Origin: Costus lasius
Lineage: Eukaryota; Streptophyta; Magnoliopsida; Zingiberales; Costaceae
Assembly (NCBI GenBank): GCA_027563935.2
Contig: CM050451.1
Coordinates: 34,859,565 to 34,923,564 of the forward strand
Direction: 5' to 3'
DNA length: 64,000 nt
Part shown: positions 1-10,559 of the stretch, one piece after another
Numbering within the stretch: position 1 is the first letter of the stretch
Layout: the number at the start of each line of letters is the position of its first letter
Notes under the pieces: generated by a model
Databases searched by the model: none
What the model saw: the letters and a program-made list of their open reading frames with translations, nothing else
What the model was told of the DNA's origin: nothing
Translations under genes and position numbers: made by a program

Positions 1-320
1 CACGACAAGGAACTTTGGGGAGATCTCTTGCTAGCACAAGGAAGATCCTAAAGGGTAGCCATCTCTCATCTAGTGTGTGTTTTCTTTGGAGGAGTGCTTA
101 CTTGCCCTCTTGCTTCCAAGCCGACACCCTTTATCATGGCTATGGTAAAAGATCTCAAACTTGATCTTTGCAATACATATAAAGTTGATCATATATATGT
201 GTTCATGCAAACGATTTTATTGAAACCCTAGAAGAGTACATTTTCCGCATGCTCTAGGGTTCGCCCCCCTCTTGAAAGGGGTTTTATCTGCCTGCGCTCC
301 CCCTTGAAGGGGACCCTTCA
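1..320 (+). mobile_element. 3' end of a plus-strand copia LTR (LTR 1)
   Basis: This stretch is the reverse-complement counterpart of the left ends of the copia LTRs at 3141, 16781 and 28006. Shared landmarks are a 'ttgatcatatatatg' block, a purine-rich 'ccgcatgctctagggtttc' region and an inverted C/G-run terminus (cccccctcttgaaagggg, then ccccttgaaggggac) ending in CA at 320. It then abuts a second LTR of the same family, which suggests that it inserted into that LTR. The 5' part lies outside the window. Open frames here are not genes. Confidence 0.75.
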
Positions 321-735
321 GTTCACGCCTAAGGCGCTCTACTCTCTCGCCTCTCCTCCTCTCTTGTCGCCAACTTGAGTTATTCGGTTGGGCACTCTCG
401 TGTGGTGAAGAGATTGACGAAAGGAGAAGGAAGCAATTGCCAAGCAAAGGAGATCTCTCCCCTTCCATTCGACAACGACTTCTTGGAACCTTGCTAGCAC
501 AAGGAGCACCAAGGAAGAGTAGGCGACACCAATTGTGTGCGTCACCTTTGGAGAAGGAGCACTTGCGCCTTTCCTTCCAAGACACCATCTAAGCGATGGC
601 AATGGTGAGAATCGTTTTGGAATTTAAAGTTGAACATATTATATGCATAGATCCTTGAAACCCCCTTCCGCTGCATCAAAGTTTTTCATATGCGCCTCCT
701 GTAGGGTTTCGACCCCTTAGTTAGGGGACCTTTCA
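321..735 (+). mobile_element. 3' end of a second plus-strand copia LTR (LTR 2)
   Basis: This piece matches the reverse complement of roughly 28006-28420, including the 'cttgctagcacaaggagc' block and the 'ttgaacatattatatgcat' block. It ends in CA at 735 (ttaggggacctttca) and then runs directly into copia pol at 736. The bases after the end, AGATC (736-740), are the expected target duplication if this is a solo LTR or element inserted in element A. Confidence 0.75.
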
Positions 736-2078
736 AGATCTTCACACCTAATACATAGGCTGCTTCTCCTAAATCTTTCATCTGGAAACATTTCCTTAGC
801 CATGCCTTAACCGCATGCATTTCTGGAATATCATTTCCAATGATCAAGATGTCATCGACGTAGAGGACTAGGAATGTAATCACGCTCCCACTAAACCTCT
901 TATATACACACGGGTCATCTTCGTTCTTGATGAAACCAAACTCAGAGATTGATTTATCAAAACGAATATTCTAGCTTCTAGATGCTTGTTTCAGTCCATA
1001 AATGGACTTCTTTAGTTTGCATATTTTATGACGATCTGCTGGATTAGTGAAACCTTCAGGTTGTGTCATATACACATCCTCATCCAGTTTTCCATTAAGG
1101 AAAGCCGTCTTCACATCCATCTGCCAGATCTCATAATCGTAATATGCTGCTATCGCGAAAAGAATCCGAATAGACTTGAACATGGCTACAGGAGAGAAAG
1201 TTTCATCATAATCTATCCCGTAGATTTGTTTGAAACCTTTCGCAACTAGCCTGCCTTTATAGGTAACCACGTTACCATCCATGTCAATCTTCTTCTTGAA
1301 GATCCATTTACAGCCTATAGGGATTACTCCCAGAGGCGGATCAACCAAATCCCAGACTTGGTTATCTGACATGGAGTCCATCTCGGCTCGCATAGCTTCA
1401 AGCCATCTAGCTGACTCCGGTCCACTGACCGCATCCGCATAAGTAAGGGGTTCATCATTATCAATGATGTAGACTCCGTCATAGCGCTCAGGCTGACGAC
1501 GGATCCTTCCCGATCTTCGCGGTTCCCGTGATATCTGAGCCTCAGGTTGTTCAATAACCTGATCCACCGACTCAGGCTCATCCAACTGTGCTTGACTACT
1601 TTGTCCTTCCTCTGGATTCTCATCCAGCTTTATTTCTCTCCCACTGGCTTCTTGCAGAAGAAACTCCTTCTCAAGAAATATGGCCGTCCGAGCAACAAAT
1701 ACTTTGTTCTCTTTGGGATCGTAGAAATAATAACCCTTAGTTTCCTTAGGGTAACCGACAAAGACGCATTTCTCAGATCTGTTTTCCAGTTTGCCAAAGG
1801 CGAGCTTTTTGACATAAGCCTCGCAACCCCAGATCCTGATAAATGTCAATCTCGGCTATTTCCCATACCATAATTCATATGGCGTCTTTGAAACGGCCTT
1901 GGATGGCACTCGGTTTAGTACCTTTGCAGCTGTTTCCAGTGCAAATCCCCAAAAGGAATATGGAAGAGTAGCCTGACTCATCATAGAACGAACCATATCA
2001 AGTAACGTTCTATTTCTCCTCTCGGACACACCATTCCATTGCGGTGTTCCTGGCAGAGTGAGTTGTGAGATAATCCCA
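736..2078 (-). pseudogene. Copia element A: integrase C-terminus and reverse transcriptase fragment
   Basis: Minus-strand copia pol, close to the same region of element B (5220-6590). It reads from the integrase tail (SERRNRTLLDMVRSMM; GCEAYVKKL; FVGYPKETKGYYFYDP) into reverse transcriptase (GCKWIFKKKIDMDGNVVTYK; WQMDVKTAFLNG; LYVDDILIIGND, so the catalytic YVDD is present). Two nonsense codons are visible against B: a TAG near 1859 where B has a Gln codon, and a TAG near 972 where B has Trp. Both fit C-to-T decay. The 3' end is cut by the LTR ending at 735. At about 2078 the frame breaks into leader sequence, so gag, protease and the integrase core are deleted. Confidence 0.9.
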
Positions 2079-3126
2079 TAGCCTAAGTAAGACCTTAAGA
2101 TACTTAAGTCTTCACTTGCTCTTCTTGGGTCTTTAGCATCTCATCTGGTCCAACCCAGGGCCCTTGCGCCAAGAGCACCTCAGGTGCGCCACCAGCTGAA
2201 TGCCCCTCTGGGATGTGTGCCTTTGTGCTCTTGTCTAATCAAAATACATTTTGATCTATCTAGACAAGTTTGACTCGCAGGTCAATTATACAATAAATTA
2301 ATTAAAAAGTGATTCGCAGATCACAATAATATTAATTTACAGGTTTAATTCCAGGCACGCAGGCCCCAGCACAGCACACATTTAACATGGGCAGCCCACA
2401 TAAGAATAAATAAACAAGCATAGGCATCAAACAACATGTGATCCAATTAAAAGAAAATAAATTTTGAAAACCCCATTGGCATCAATTTTAATTTTCTTAT
2501 GTGCCCTACAACCTTACAATGGTCCATTGATAGGGATCCACTCATTCATCTAGTCAGATCCTCTGCCCCTTGCATGCACCAAGTCCTAACTGACTCGAGT
2601 TGACCTAATGGTCAACCATGCATGCGCCAAGGGCTGAACAACCCTCATGAGGTCTGGCAAGCGGGTGTGACCCCGGGCCTAACTCATGTGTGTTCAATGG
2701 TTGTCTCAACCAGACCTCGCTACACGCCTAAGATGCAATCGACCTATAGCCACCTCGTGCTTGCGCACAGGTGCCATCTGGTCGATCCATCTCGGCTGTC
2801 AGATGGTCTGATCAGACTATTGGATCTAACCTAGAGGTGACTTTAACCCCATCAACCCATCTAAGGGTTTATAGTAGGCGCCACTTAGATCTAGTCATAG
2901 GCGCGCATGTTAGGTTTTTTGATAAAATAACATGAACTAAGCGCCAACACAAGACATGCGACAAGATGAACAAACAACATGCGCCAACATAAGGTAAACA
3001 TCTTACTTTCGCATGAAGAAATAACATGTAAGTTTCGCATGTCAACAAGATCTAAGCATACATGTAAATGCGCAACCAAGGATCACAAAATATACCAAGC
3101 AATCATATTACATGCTTGAACCGCAT
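2079..3126 (-). other. Untranslated leader of copia element A
   Basis: Non-coding region between primer-binding site and (deleted) gag. It aligns with the leader of element B at about 15745-16763 through shared blocks such as 'cctaagtaagacctta', 'ccaggcacgcaggccccagc' and 'ttaattttcttatgtgcc'. The junction at about 2078 joins this leader directly to integrase sequence, so about 3 kb of coding sequence is missing relative to B. Short frames here are not supported as genes. Confidence 0.75.
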
Positions 3127-3138
3127 GCTCTGATACCA
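3127..3138 (-). other. Primer-binding site of element A (tRNA-iMet type)
   Basis: The plus strand reads gctctgatacca, so the minus strand reads TGGTATCAGAGC, the usual plant retrotransposon site complementary to initiator tRNA-Met. It lies two bases inside the LTR that starts at 3141, which identifies that LTR as the 5' LTR of a minus-strand element lying to the left. Confidence 0.9.
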
Positions 3139-3140
3139 AT

Positions 3141-4849
3141 TGAAGAGTCCCCTTCAAGGGGGAGCGCAAGCAGATGAAACCCCTTTCAAGAGGGGGGCGA
3201 AAAACCCTTAAGGGTGGCGCATAAAAATTGCAAGCGGAAGCAAGGGTTTTTCATGGATCTTAGCAAGATAATATGATCAACTTGATGAAGTTTAGATCCA
3301 TACCAAAGCCATGAGGAAGATGGCGACTTGGAAGAGAAAGATCGAAAGGGATCTTCTCCCTAGTTGACGCACACAAGATGATGTGCTTGCTCCTTGGAGA
3401 TCCTTGTGCTAGCAAGGTCCTTCAAGGGTCCCTCTCGTATGGTAAGGAAATGAGAGATGATGTCTAGGCTTGCCGAACCTCCACCAAGACCTCGCCTTCT
3501 CCACGCCAAAGTCTCGTCAAGCAAGAGCAAGGAGACGAGAGTTGAATGGAGCGTTCAAGTCATTTGGCGTTCAAGGGAACATGCGCTAAATGACTTTCCA
3601 AAATTGGAAAATCCATTAAGCCATGCGTTCATGATCACTAAATCGATCAAAACGCCAAAACAATGAACCATACGTTCAAGCTCCTGAACCGGTTCAAAGT
3701 AAATGTGTTCGGTCCAAAGGCCAAACCAAGCCAGCCCAAGCCAATCGGTCTAGATCAACTAAACCCTAAGGTTTCCAATCTAACCGTTCATCTCATGATG
3801 CTCTTGATCTCACCGATCTAGCATCAATCCTCTCGATCGAAGCTTACCGATCGCAAGCCCTAATCAATCAAACATGATTAGACTGGATCTCACTTACAAT
3901 CAGAGTTTAAATCCCTTTAAACTGAACCCAAACAATTCAGTCCACACGATCTGACTCAAGTAAGCCATATCATCAAATTGTGCGACCCTAAGGGTTTCCT
4001 TTAAATGTCGGTAACAATAACTTACATTATCACGATCAGTGAGGGGTATCTAGCAACACATCACTGTCTCCCGATATAAAGGAAAGAGTCTTCCAAGACT
4101 ACACCCAAACCATAGCACAAGTGTGAATCCACTTCACAAGGCATACATGTATCCTTTGCCACTGGATGTTCTTATTGGACAAGCGTGTCAAGCTTGTGAC
4201 TCCAATACGATGAGCATGATTAAATCAGATGAACATAGTCATCTGGGTATGGCCATACACTTTCTCAATCATCTCATATAGGGGGCCCCTATAGAACACC
4301 ACACTCCTTCAACAAGGAGACGGCAATCCTCTATCTATCACTAGTGCCCTAACCTGACTCATGATCATTATCCAAGATAGTCTATAACCATTATGTTTCA
4401 AATGATATTGAACTACCTCAAAACAATGACAATCATCATTTAGAAACACAAGTGATCTCAAGTCAGAGGACATGTGCCACTTGTTGCAATCAAGGATCAT
4501 TCACATTGTGACAAGCAATTGAATGTCCTAGTAGGGTCTGTCCAGTACATCCAATGTACCCATGAGTCTACATCTTATTCCATGCTCGAAGCATCCTATA
4601 AGATTAGAATACATATTAGTCTCAATCATATCAAGGCTGTCTCATGTTCACCAAGATATATCGACTAAGGACATTTAGCATGTCAGCCTAGCTGAACAGC
4701 TTTGAGACATTATTCAGTAGTACACTTATTACAGCAGACAAGGTAACAACCTGAATAATAACCATGCCTTTATAAACACAAGAGTTTATTACATGATACT
4801 GATACAATCCCAAGGCCTCAAACATTAGCCTTAAGGGCATACCCCAACA
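3141..4849 (-). mobile_element. 5' LTR of copia element A (1,709 bp)
   Basis: In minus orientation the LTR starts TGTTGGGGTATGCCCTTAAG (complement at 4849) and ends near 3141 with a C/G-run stem (ccccttcaagggg) and CA. It is the same family as the LTRs at 16781-18468 and 28006-29678, with shared blocks around 'gtaacaataacttacatta', 'gaggggtatctagcaacac' and 'ccaatgtacccatgagtc'. The right end abuts RNase H codons of element B, so A most simply inserted into B there; GCGTC (4850-4854) would be the target duplication. Small open frames inside (for example 4474-4668) recur in all copies and are not genes. Confidence 0.9.
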
Positions 4850-7017
4850 GCGTCAGTATATCCTTCAATACTGAGTTCTTCCTGACCACCATACACCAAG
4901 AACATATCTTTGGTCCTCCGAAGATATTTCAAAATGTTCTTGACTGCAATCCAGTGCGCCTGACCTAGATTACTTTGGAATCGACTGGTCACGCTTAACC
5001 CGTAAGCGACGTCTGGGCGAGTACATAACATCGCATACATAATGGACCCAATAGCCGAAGCATAAGGCGTATTGTCCATTTCATCTTTCTCAGTCTGTGT
5101 TTGTGGACACTGACTCTTTGAAAGATTCAGACCATGTCTGACTGGAAGATATCCTCTTTTAGAATTCTCTAAATGGAATCTCTCCAGGACTTTATCGATG
5201 TAAGTACTCTGGCACAGCCCGAGAAGCCTCTTAGATCTATCTCTGTAGATCTTCACACCTAATACATAGGCTGCTTCTCCTAGATCTTTCATCTGGAAAC
5301 ATTTTCTTAACCATGCCTTAACCGCATGTAGTTCAGGAATATCGTTTCCAATGATCAAGATATCATCGACGTAGAGGACTAGGAAAGTAATCACGCTCCC
5401 ACTAAACCTCTTATACACACACGGGTCATCTTCATTCTTGATGAAACCAAATTCACAGATGGATTCATCAAAACGAATATTCCAGCTTCTAGATGCTTGC
5501 TTAAGTCCATAAATGGACTTCTTTAACTTGCATATTTTATGACGATCTGATGGATTAGTGAAACCTTCAGGTTGTGTCATATACACATCCTCATCCAGTT
5601 TTCCATTAAGGAAAGCGGTCTTCACATCCATTTGCCAGATCTCATAATCGTAATATGCTGCTATCGCAAGAATAATCCGAATAGACTTGAACATGGCTAC
5701 AGGAGAGAAAGTTTCATCATAATCTATCCCGTAGATTTGTTTGAAACCTTTCGCAACTAGCCTGCCTTTATAGGTAACCACGTTACCATCCATGTCAATC
5801 TTCTTCTTGAAGATCCATTTACAGCCTATAGGGATTACTCCCGGAGGCGGATCAACCAAATCCCAGACTTGATTATCTGACATGGAGTCCATCTCGGCTC
5901 GCATAGCTTCAAGCCATCTAGCTGACTCCGGTCCACTGACCGCATCCGCATAAGTGAGGGGTTCATCATGATCAATGATGTAGACTCCGTCATAGCGCTC
6001 AGGCTGTCGACGGATCCTTCCCGATCTTCGCGGTTCCCGTGATATCTGAGCCTCAGGTTGTACAATAACCTGTTCTACTGGCTCATGCTCATCCAACTGT
6101 GCTTGACTACTTTGTCCTTCCTTTGGATTCTCATCCAGTTTTATTTCTCTCCCACTGGCCTCTTGCAGAAGAAATTCCTTCTCAAGAAAAATGGCCGTCC
6201 GAGCAACAAATACTTTGTTCTCTTTGGGATCGTAGAAATAATAACCCTTAGTTTCCTTAGGGTAACCGACAAAGATGAATTTCTCAGATCTGCTCTCTAG
6301 TTTCCCAGAGACGAGCTTTTTGACATAAGCCTCGCAACCCCAGATCTTAATAAATGTCAAGCTCGGCTGTTTCCCATACCATAACTCATATGGAGTCTTT
6401 GAAACTGCCTTGGATGGCACTCGGTTTAGTACCTTTGCAGCTGTTTCCAGCGCAAATCCCCAAAAGGAGTAAGGTAGAGTAGCCTGACTCATCATAGAAC
6501 GAACCATATCAAGTAATGTTCTATTTCTCCTCTCAGACACACCATTCCATTGCGGTGTTCCTAGCGGAGTGAGCTGTGAGATAATCCCACACTCCTTCAG
6601 ATAGTCAGTAAATTCTTGACTTAGGTATTCTCCACCTCGATCTGAGCGAAGTGCCTTGATATTTCAGCCTAGCTGATTCTGTACTTCATTTTTGAACTCT
6701 TTGAACTTGTCAAAAGATTCACTCTTGTGTCTCATGAGATAGACATACCCGAATCTACTGAAATCATCAGTAAAGGTAATGAAGTATGAGTAGCCACCTC
6801 TGGCATGTTTACTAAATGGCCCACACACATCACTGTGTATAAGGTCAAGTAAACCTGAAGCCCTTTGACCTTTGTTAGGAAAAGGAGACTTCGTCATTTT
6901 GCCCAATAAACAAGCTTTGCATGTATCAATCTCCTCATAGGAGAATGATCCCAGCAGTCCATGGTCATGCAACCGCTTAATGCGCTTCTTGTTAATATGG
7001 CCTAAACGATATGCCAT
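4850..7017 (-). pseudogene. Copia element B: integrase, reverse transcriptase and start of RNase H
   Basis: Minus-strand pol. In order: GAG-pre-integrase zinc-binding region (GHINKKRIKRL...CKACLLGKMTKSPF), integrase core (SDVCGPF; FITFTDDFSRFGY; SDRGGEYLSQEF), integrase tail (GCEAYVKKL), then reverse transcriptase (GCKWIFKKK; DVKTAFLNG; LYVDDILIIGND) and the beginning of RNase H (EGYTDA), where LTR sequence starts at 4849. Two faults are visible: a TGA in frame near 6662 in the integrase core, and a frameshift near 7010 against the gag-protease frame. Otherwise a single 569-codon frame (4831-6540, its last codons reading into the LTR) stays open, so B is fairly young but dead. Confidence 0.92.
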
Positions 7018-8189
7018 AGCAAGGTGCTGTCATCAGCATACTTGGCTTTCTTATTATCAATATTTTGTATAGAACATTCCATGTCCAACATGAATAACCC
7101 ATTGTTAATAGACCCAGTAGCATAAATAATATTATCAAGAGAAAGATAACACTTTGAAGTCTTGCATTCAAAGGAAAACCCTTTCCTGACAAGAGCAGGA
7201 ATAGAGATAATATTCTTGGTAATGCTAGGTACAAAATAACAATTGTTCAGTTCTAATACAAGTCCAGATGGCAATGAGATGTAATATTCTCCTACAGCAA
7301 CAGCAGCAACCCGTGCCCCGTTTCCAACTCGTAGGTCCACCTCATGCTGTCCCACCTGTCTTCTTCTCTTGAGTTCCTGTACATTTGAACAAATGTGAAC
7401 TCCACATGCAGTGTCCAACACCCATGAAATAGAATAAGAAGATATCATGACTTCAGTCACAAAAATACCTGAGCCAGAAGCGATGCTTCCCTTCTTGTCT
7501 CCTTGGAGCGCTTTACAGTCCTTTTTCCAGTGACCCAGCTGGCCACAATGGAAACATCTGTATTCCTTCGACCGCTTGACCTTTTGTTTCAGAGCCTTGT
7601 TGTAGTTCTTGACAGGGGCTTTGCCCTTCTTCCCCTTCTTCTTGTTCCTGTAAGGGAACATCAAGACAGAGGTTGAAGGCTTTCCCTTTAGAGTCTCCTC
7701 TGTAGTCAAGAGCATATTCAGCAACTCTGCCGGAGTACAGTCGATCTTGTTCATATTAAAATTAATAATGAACGGATCGAAGGAGGCCGGGAGGGACTGC
7801 AGAATAATGTCTACAGCAAGCTCCTGATTGATGGTATGCCCCACTTTCTCTAGAGCCTCTTTGTGCCCAATCATCTTGAGCACGTGAGCTCCCACTGGAC
7901 TCCCTTCAGCCAGTTTGCTCTGAAAGAAAAGCTTAGTCAAATTATAGCGTTCAGTCCTCGCCTGTGCAGCATATAGCATCTTGAGGTTTGCTATAATTTC
8001 TATAGCAGACATATCCTCATGCTGACGCTGCAGCTGTGGCGTCATAGACGCTAGCATCAGGCAAGCGACATCAATGCTGTCATTGACATGCTTTTCATAG
8101 GCATCCCGAACCGCCCTTGCGGCGTTCGGAGTGGGTTGAGGCGGTATAGCCGTCTCGAGGACATATAGTTTCCTCTCAGCCTTAAGAAC
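7002..8189 (-). pseudogene. Copia element B: Gag and protease
   Basis: Minus-strand Gag-protease frame. The Gag part includes KLYVLETAIPPQP, VACLMLASM and QARTERYNLTKLFF. It is followed by a basic stretch and one intact CCHC zinc knuckle (CFHCGQLGHWKKDC) for packaging element RNA. The retropepsin active site reads WVLDTACGVHIC, so Ala stands where retropepsins usually have Gly (DTG/DSG). The N-terminal 29 codons are at 14918-15006, displaced by E1. The frame phase across the insertion matches when E1 and one AGAAC copy are ignored. A frameshift near 7010 separates it from pol. Confidence 0.92.
8185..8189. repeat. Target-site duplication of E1, left copy
   Basis: AGAAC, matching 14918-14922. 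It lies within the gag of element B. Confidence 0.93.
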
Positions 8190-10400
8190 TGATGTGGGGA
8201 GGCGACATGACCCACGGAAATACAAATGGAGTTTAAGGTTACCCTAGTTAGGGCACCTAAATTTCCATCTCTTGCATTGCATGCATTTTTAAGTTAGATT
8301 TTCATTCCTTGCATTACATGCATCATTTAAGTCCCCTAGCATAACTTGCATCATATGGTAGGTTAGATCCACCCTCAAATTACATCACGTAGTTACATTT
8401 CTAGGTTCCGCCACTTATGTATGGTAGGTTAGTGCATGCAATTAATGTAATAGATTAGGTCAACTCCATTTGGGGAACACAAGCCAAATCAGGTCAACAC
8501 AACTCAAAATGGTGCCTAGAACCAATCAGCCCATTTGGTGGAGTATTCTCAACAAAGCTACTCAAAACAAATATCCACTCATCCTCGGTGGCAGCCAAGT
8601 GGAATTTGCCTTCACTCCCCCAACCGCCATTTCCCTTTTGAAGTAAGAAGACAGATGATACAGCTCTCACCTATCCTATCAGCAGTCAATTGAGGAAAGA
8701 GGTCAGCCATCAATGGAAGGGACAACCCCCCAAGACACCCCACCAAATGCAGACTTCTACCTTCCCATTTCCAGCAAATTCCAGCTTCGGTCTCCGTGGA
8801 GTTCCATCAGCTTTACGGAAGCTGGAAAGAGCCGTTGGCAGCACCCTATAACTTGTAATCCCCTGAGAACAAATGGTAGAGTTGAATGTTTTGAAAAACA
8901 ATCCTGAAGTGTGTCTTCTCGCTGAAGTGTGTCTTCTCGCCTCAACTCTCCTCCTCTACCCTTCCATGAAATGAATTAAATCCTCATGCTCTTCTCGTCG
9001 CTGCCATTTCGTCAACTCCGTGCCGCCAATCCAGGAGGCGGATCGAGCTGAAACTTCAGCCACGTCTCCTCCTCTTCCGGTCAATCACACAGCCGGGACG
9101 ATTTCCCCATCCGACGGCTGGATCGCCGGAATCGGGAGATTTCCGGTGACGCCCAGCCTTCCGCCCCTGTTTTCGCTTCCTCCAACTGTTCGACGTCGAC
9201 CTCCTCCTACCGGCCACCGTTTGCTCCCAAACTCCGGCCACGAGTTCGCCCTGACCTGAGGAACCTCCAGCTGTAGCAGGTCCGGCTTTCGGGTAGTGTA
9301 AGATGAACGCCGGCAGTCCCTGCTCGAAGTCGCGTCTTCCCCTGTTTCCGCCCGAAGCAGGGCAACGCTGACGCCGCCCGCTTCCCGACGCCCAGGCGCG
9401 GCCGCTGACCGCCGAACCCCATCGGATAGCATCGACGACGTGACTCCTGGCACCCTACAAGCACCGCCAGTCATCGGCGCCACCGGAGGAGGCTCACCGC
9501 CCAAACCTGTTCGCCCCTGCTCCTGATCTGGCTCGTCACCAGCGCCTGTCTCCTCCCTGCAGCCTCGAGTTCTGCTGGCCATCCTTCCCCTCGCCTCTAC
9601 AGCCACCAATGACGCCGTAGCTGTTGTTCCGGCAATCCCTGCCAGCTGACGGGAGGCTAACAACCTCACGCGAGAAACTTCCTAGCTTAGTAACGTGACC
9701 TGGTTCAGCCCCTTGTCCTCCAAGAGTGAGCTAAGTCTCTAATTTTTGTGTTTCTTTCTAATTCCTTCAAGAGCATCTTACTACACCCTTGCTTGATTAT
9801 TGTAGGATTATGGCGCTTGAAATGGGAGTTCATCTTGGCGCAAGTTGTCCCTCTCTCTAAATAGTTTAGTCTATTCCTTGTTAGGCAAGAGAACTAGGAG
9901 GCCTAACCTCCCTCTTGAAGTTTTGCTTGTAAAAGACTTTTAACCTTTTATCACTCACTCACCTACACATGTGTGGGATGCTGTAATGCCATGGATGTAA
10001 GCTCATAGGGCCCTACTTCGTGAGATTCCACCATTGGACCGGTGAAGAACGGGAAGGACACCCTTTCTATTCTCAAAGGGTGCAAGGTGAGTTCCTCCCT
10101 TAGATTAGCCCTAGTTTCTTATGGTAGAGTCGCATGCTAGATTTCTTTAATGTTGTAGAACCGCATGCTATGTCTACTTGAGGTTTTAGAATCACATGAT
10201 AAGCTTTACTAGAATTGCATGTATAGATTTACCGCTTTCCTAGAACAGCATGTTTAATTTCGATTTTCTTATTATAAAATTACAAAAAAAACTATGGTGC
10301 AAAAGCGTTAGTTTAAATAGGATTTCATAGTTATATCTTAATAGCAAATGTTTTCAAAAAAAAGCGTTGTTTGAATGTTGCATGCTTGGCCCCCCCATCA
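8190..10400 (+). repeat. 5' LTR of E1
   Basis: 2,211 bp, TGATG...CATCA. The first 700 bp are AT-rich and low in structure. An 18-bp unit (tgaagtgtgtcttctcgc) is repeated in tandem at 8905-8940. A GC-rich block at about 8990-9660 carries the family landmarks 'ccaaactccggccacgagtt' and 'ccagctgtagcaggtc', which recur in the LTRs of E2 and E3. The last 600 bp hold 'cgcatgct'-type repeats. The open frames on both strands of the GC-rich block (up to 194 codons) are identical in the 3' LTR and look like composition effects. Confidence 0.95.
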
Positions 10401-10403
10401 TCT

Positions 10404-10415
10404 TGGTATCAGAGC
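10404..10415 (+). other. Primer-binding site of E1
   Basis: TGGTATCAGAGC, three bases after the 5' LTR end (10400), complementary to plant initiator tRNA-Met. It fixes E1 as a plus-strand element. Confidence 0.93.
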
Positions 10416-10559
10416 CTAGGCTCTTAGAGTAGGATTTTATAAGACCAAAACTTTATTTTCCTACTACTAAGGCGATTTTTGGACCTAGGTGTTTGAAAGA
10501 ATTTGACTAGCTATATTTATCACCTTAGGGTCTATTTTCAAACTCTACTCATTTCAAAA

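Noticed and set aside
4474..4668. 64-codon frame that recurs at 18092 and 29302 with nearly the same residues
   Set aside because: It recurs because the three LTRs are copies of one family; it has no start context or domain.
9085..9669. 194-codon minus frame in the GC-rich part of the E1 LTRs (also 13602-14186)
   Set aside because: It lies in an LTR, overlaps open frames on the other strand, has no recognisable domain and looks like an effect of GC-rich composition. The region itself is kept as a finding.
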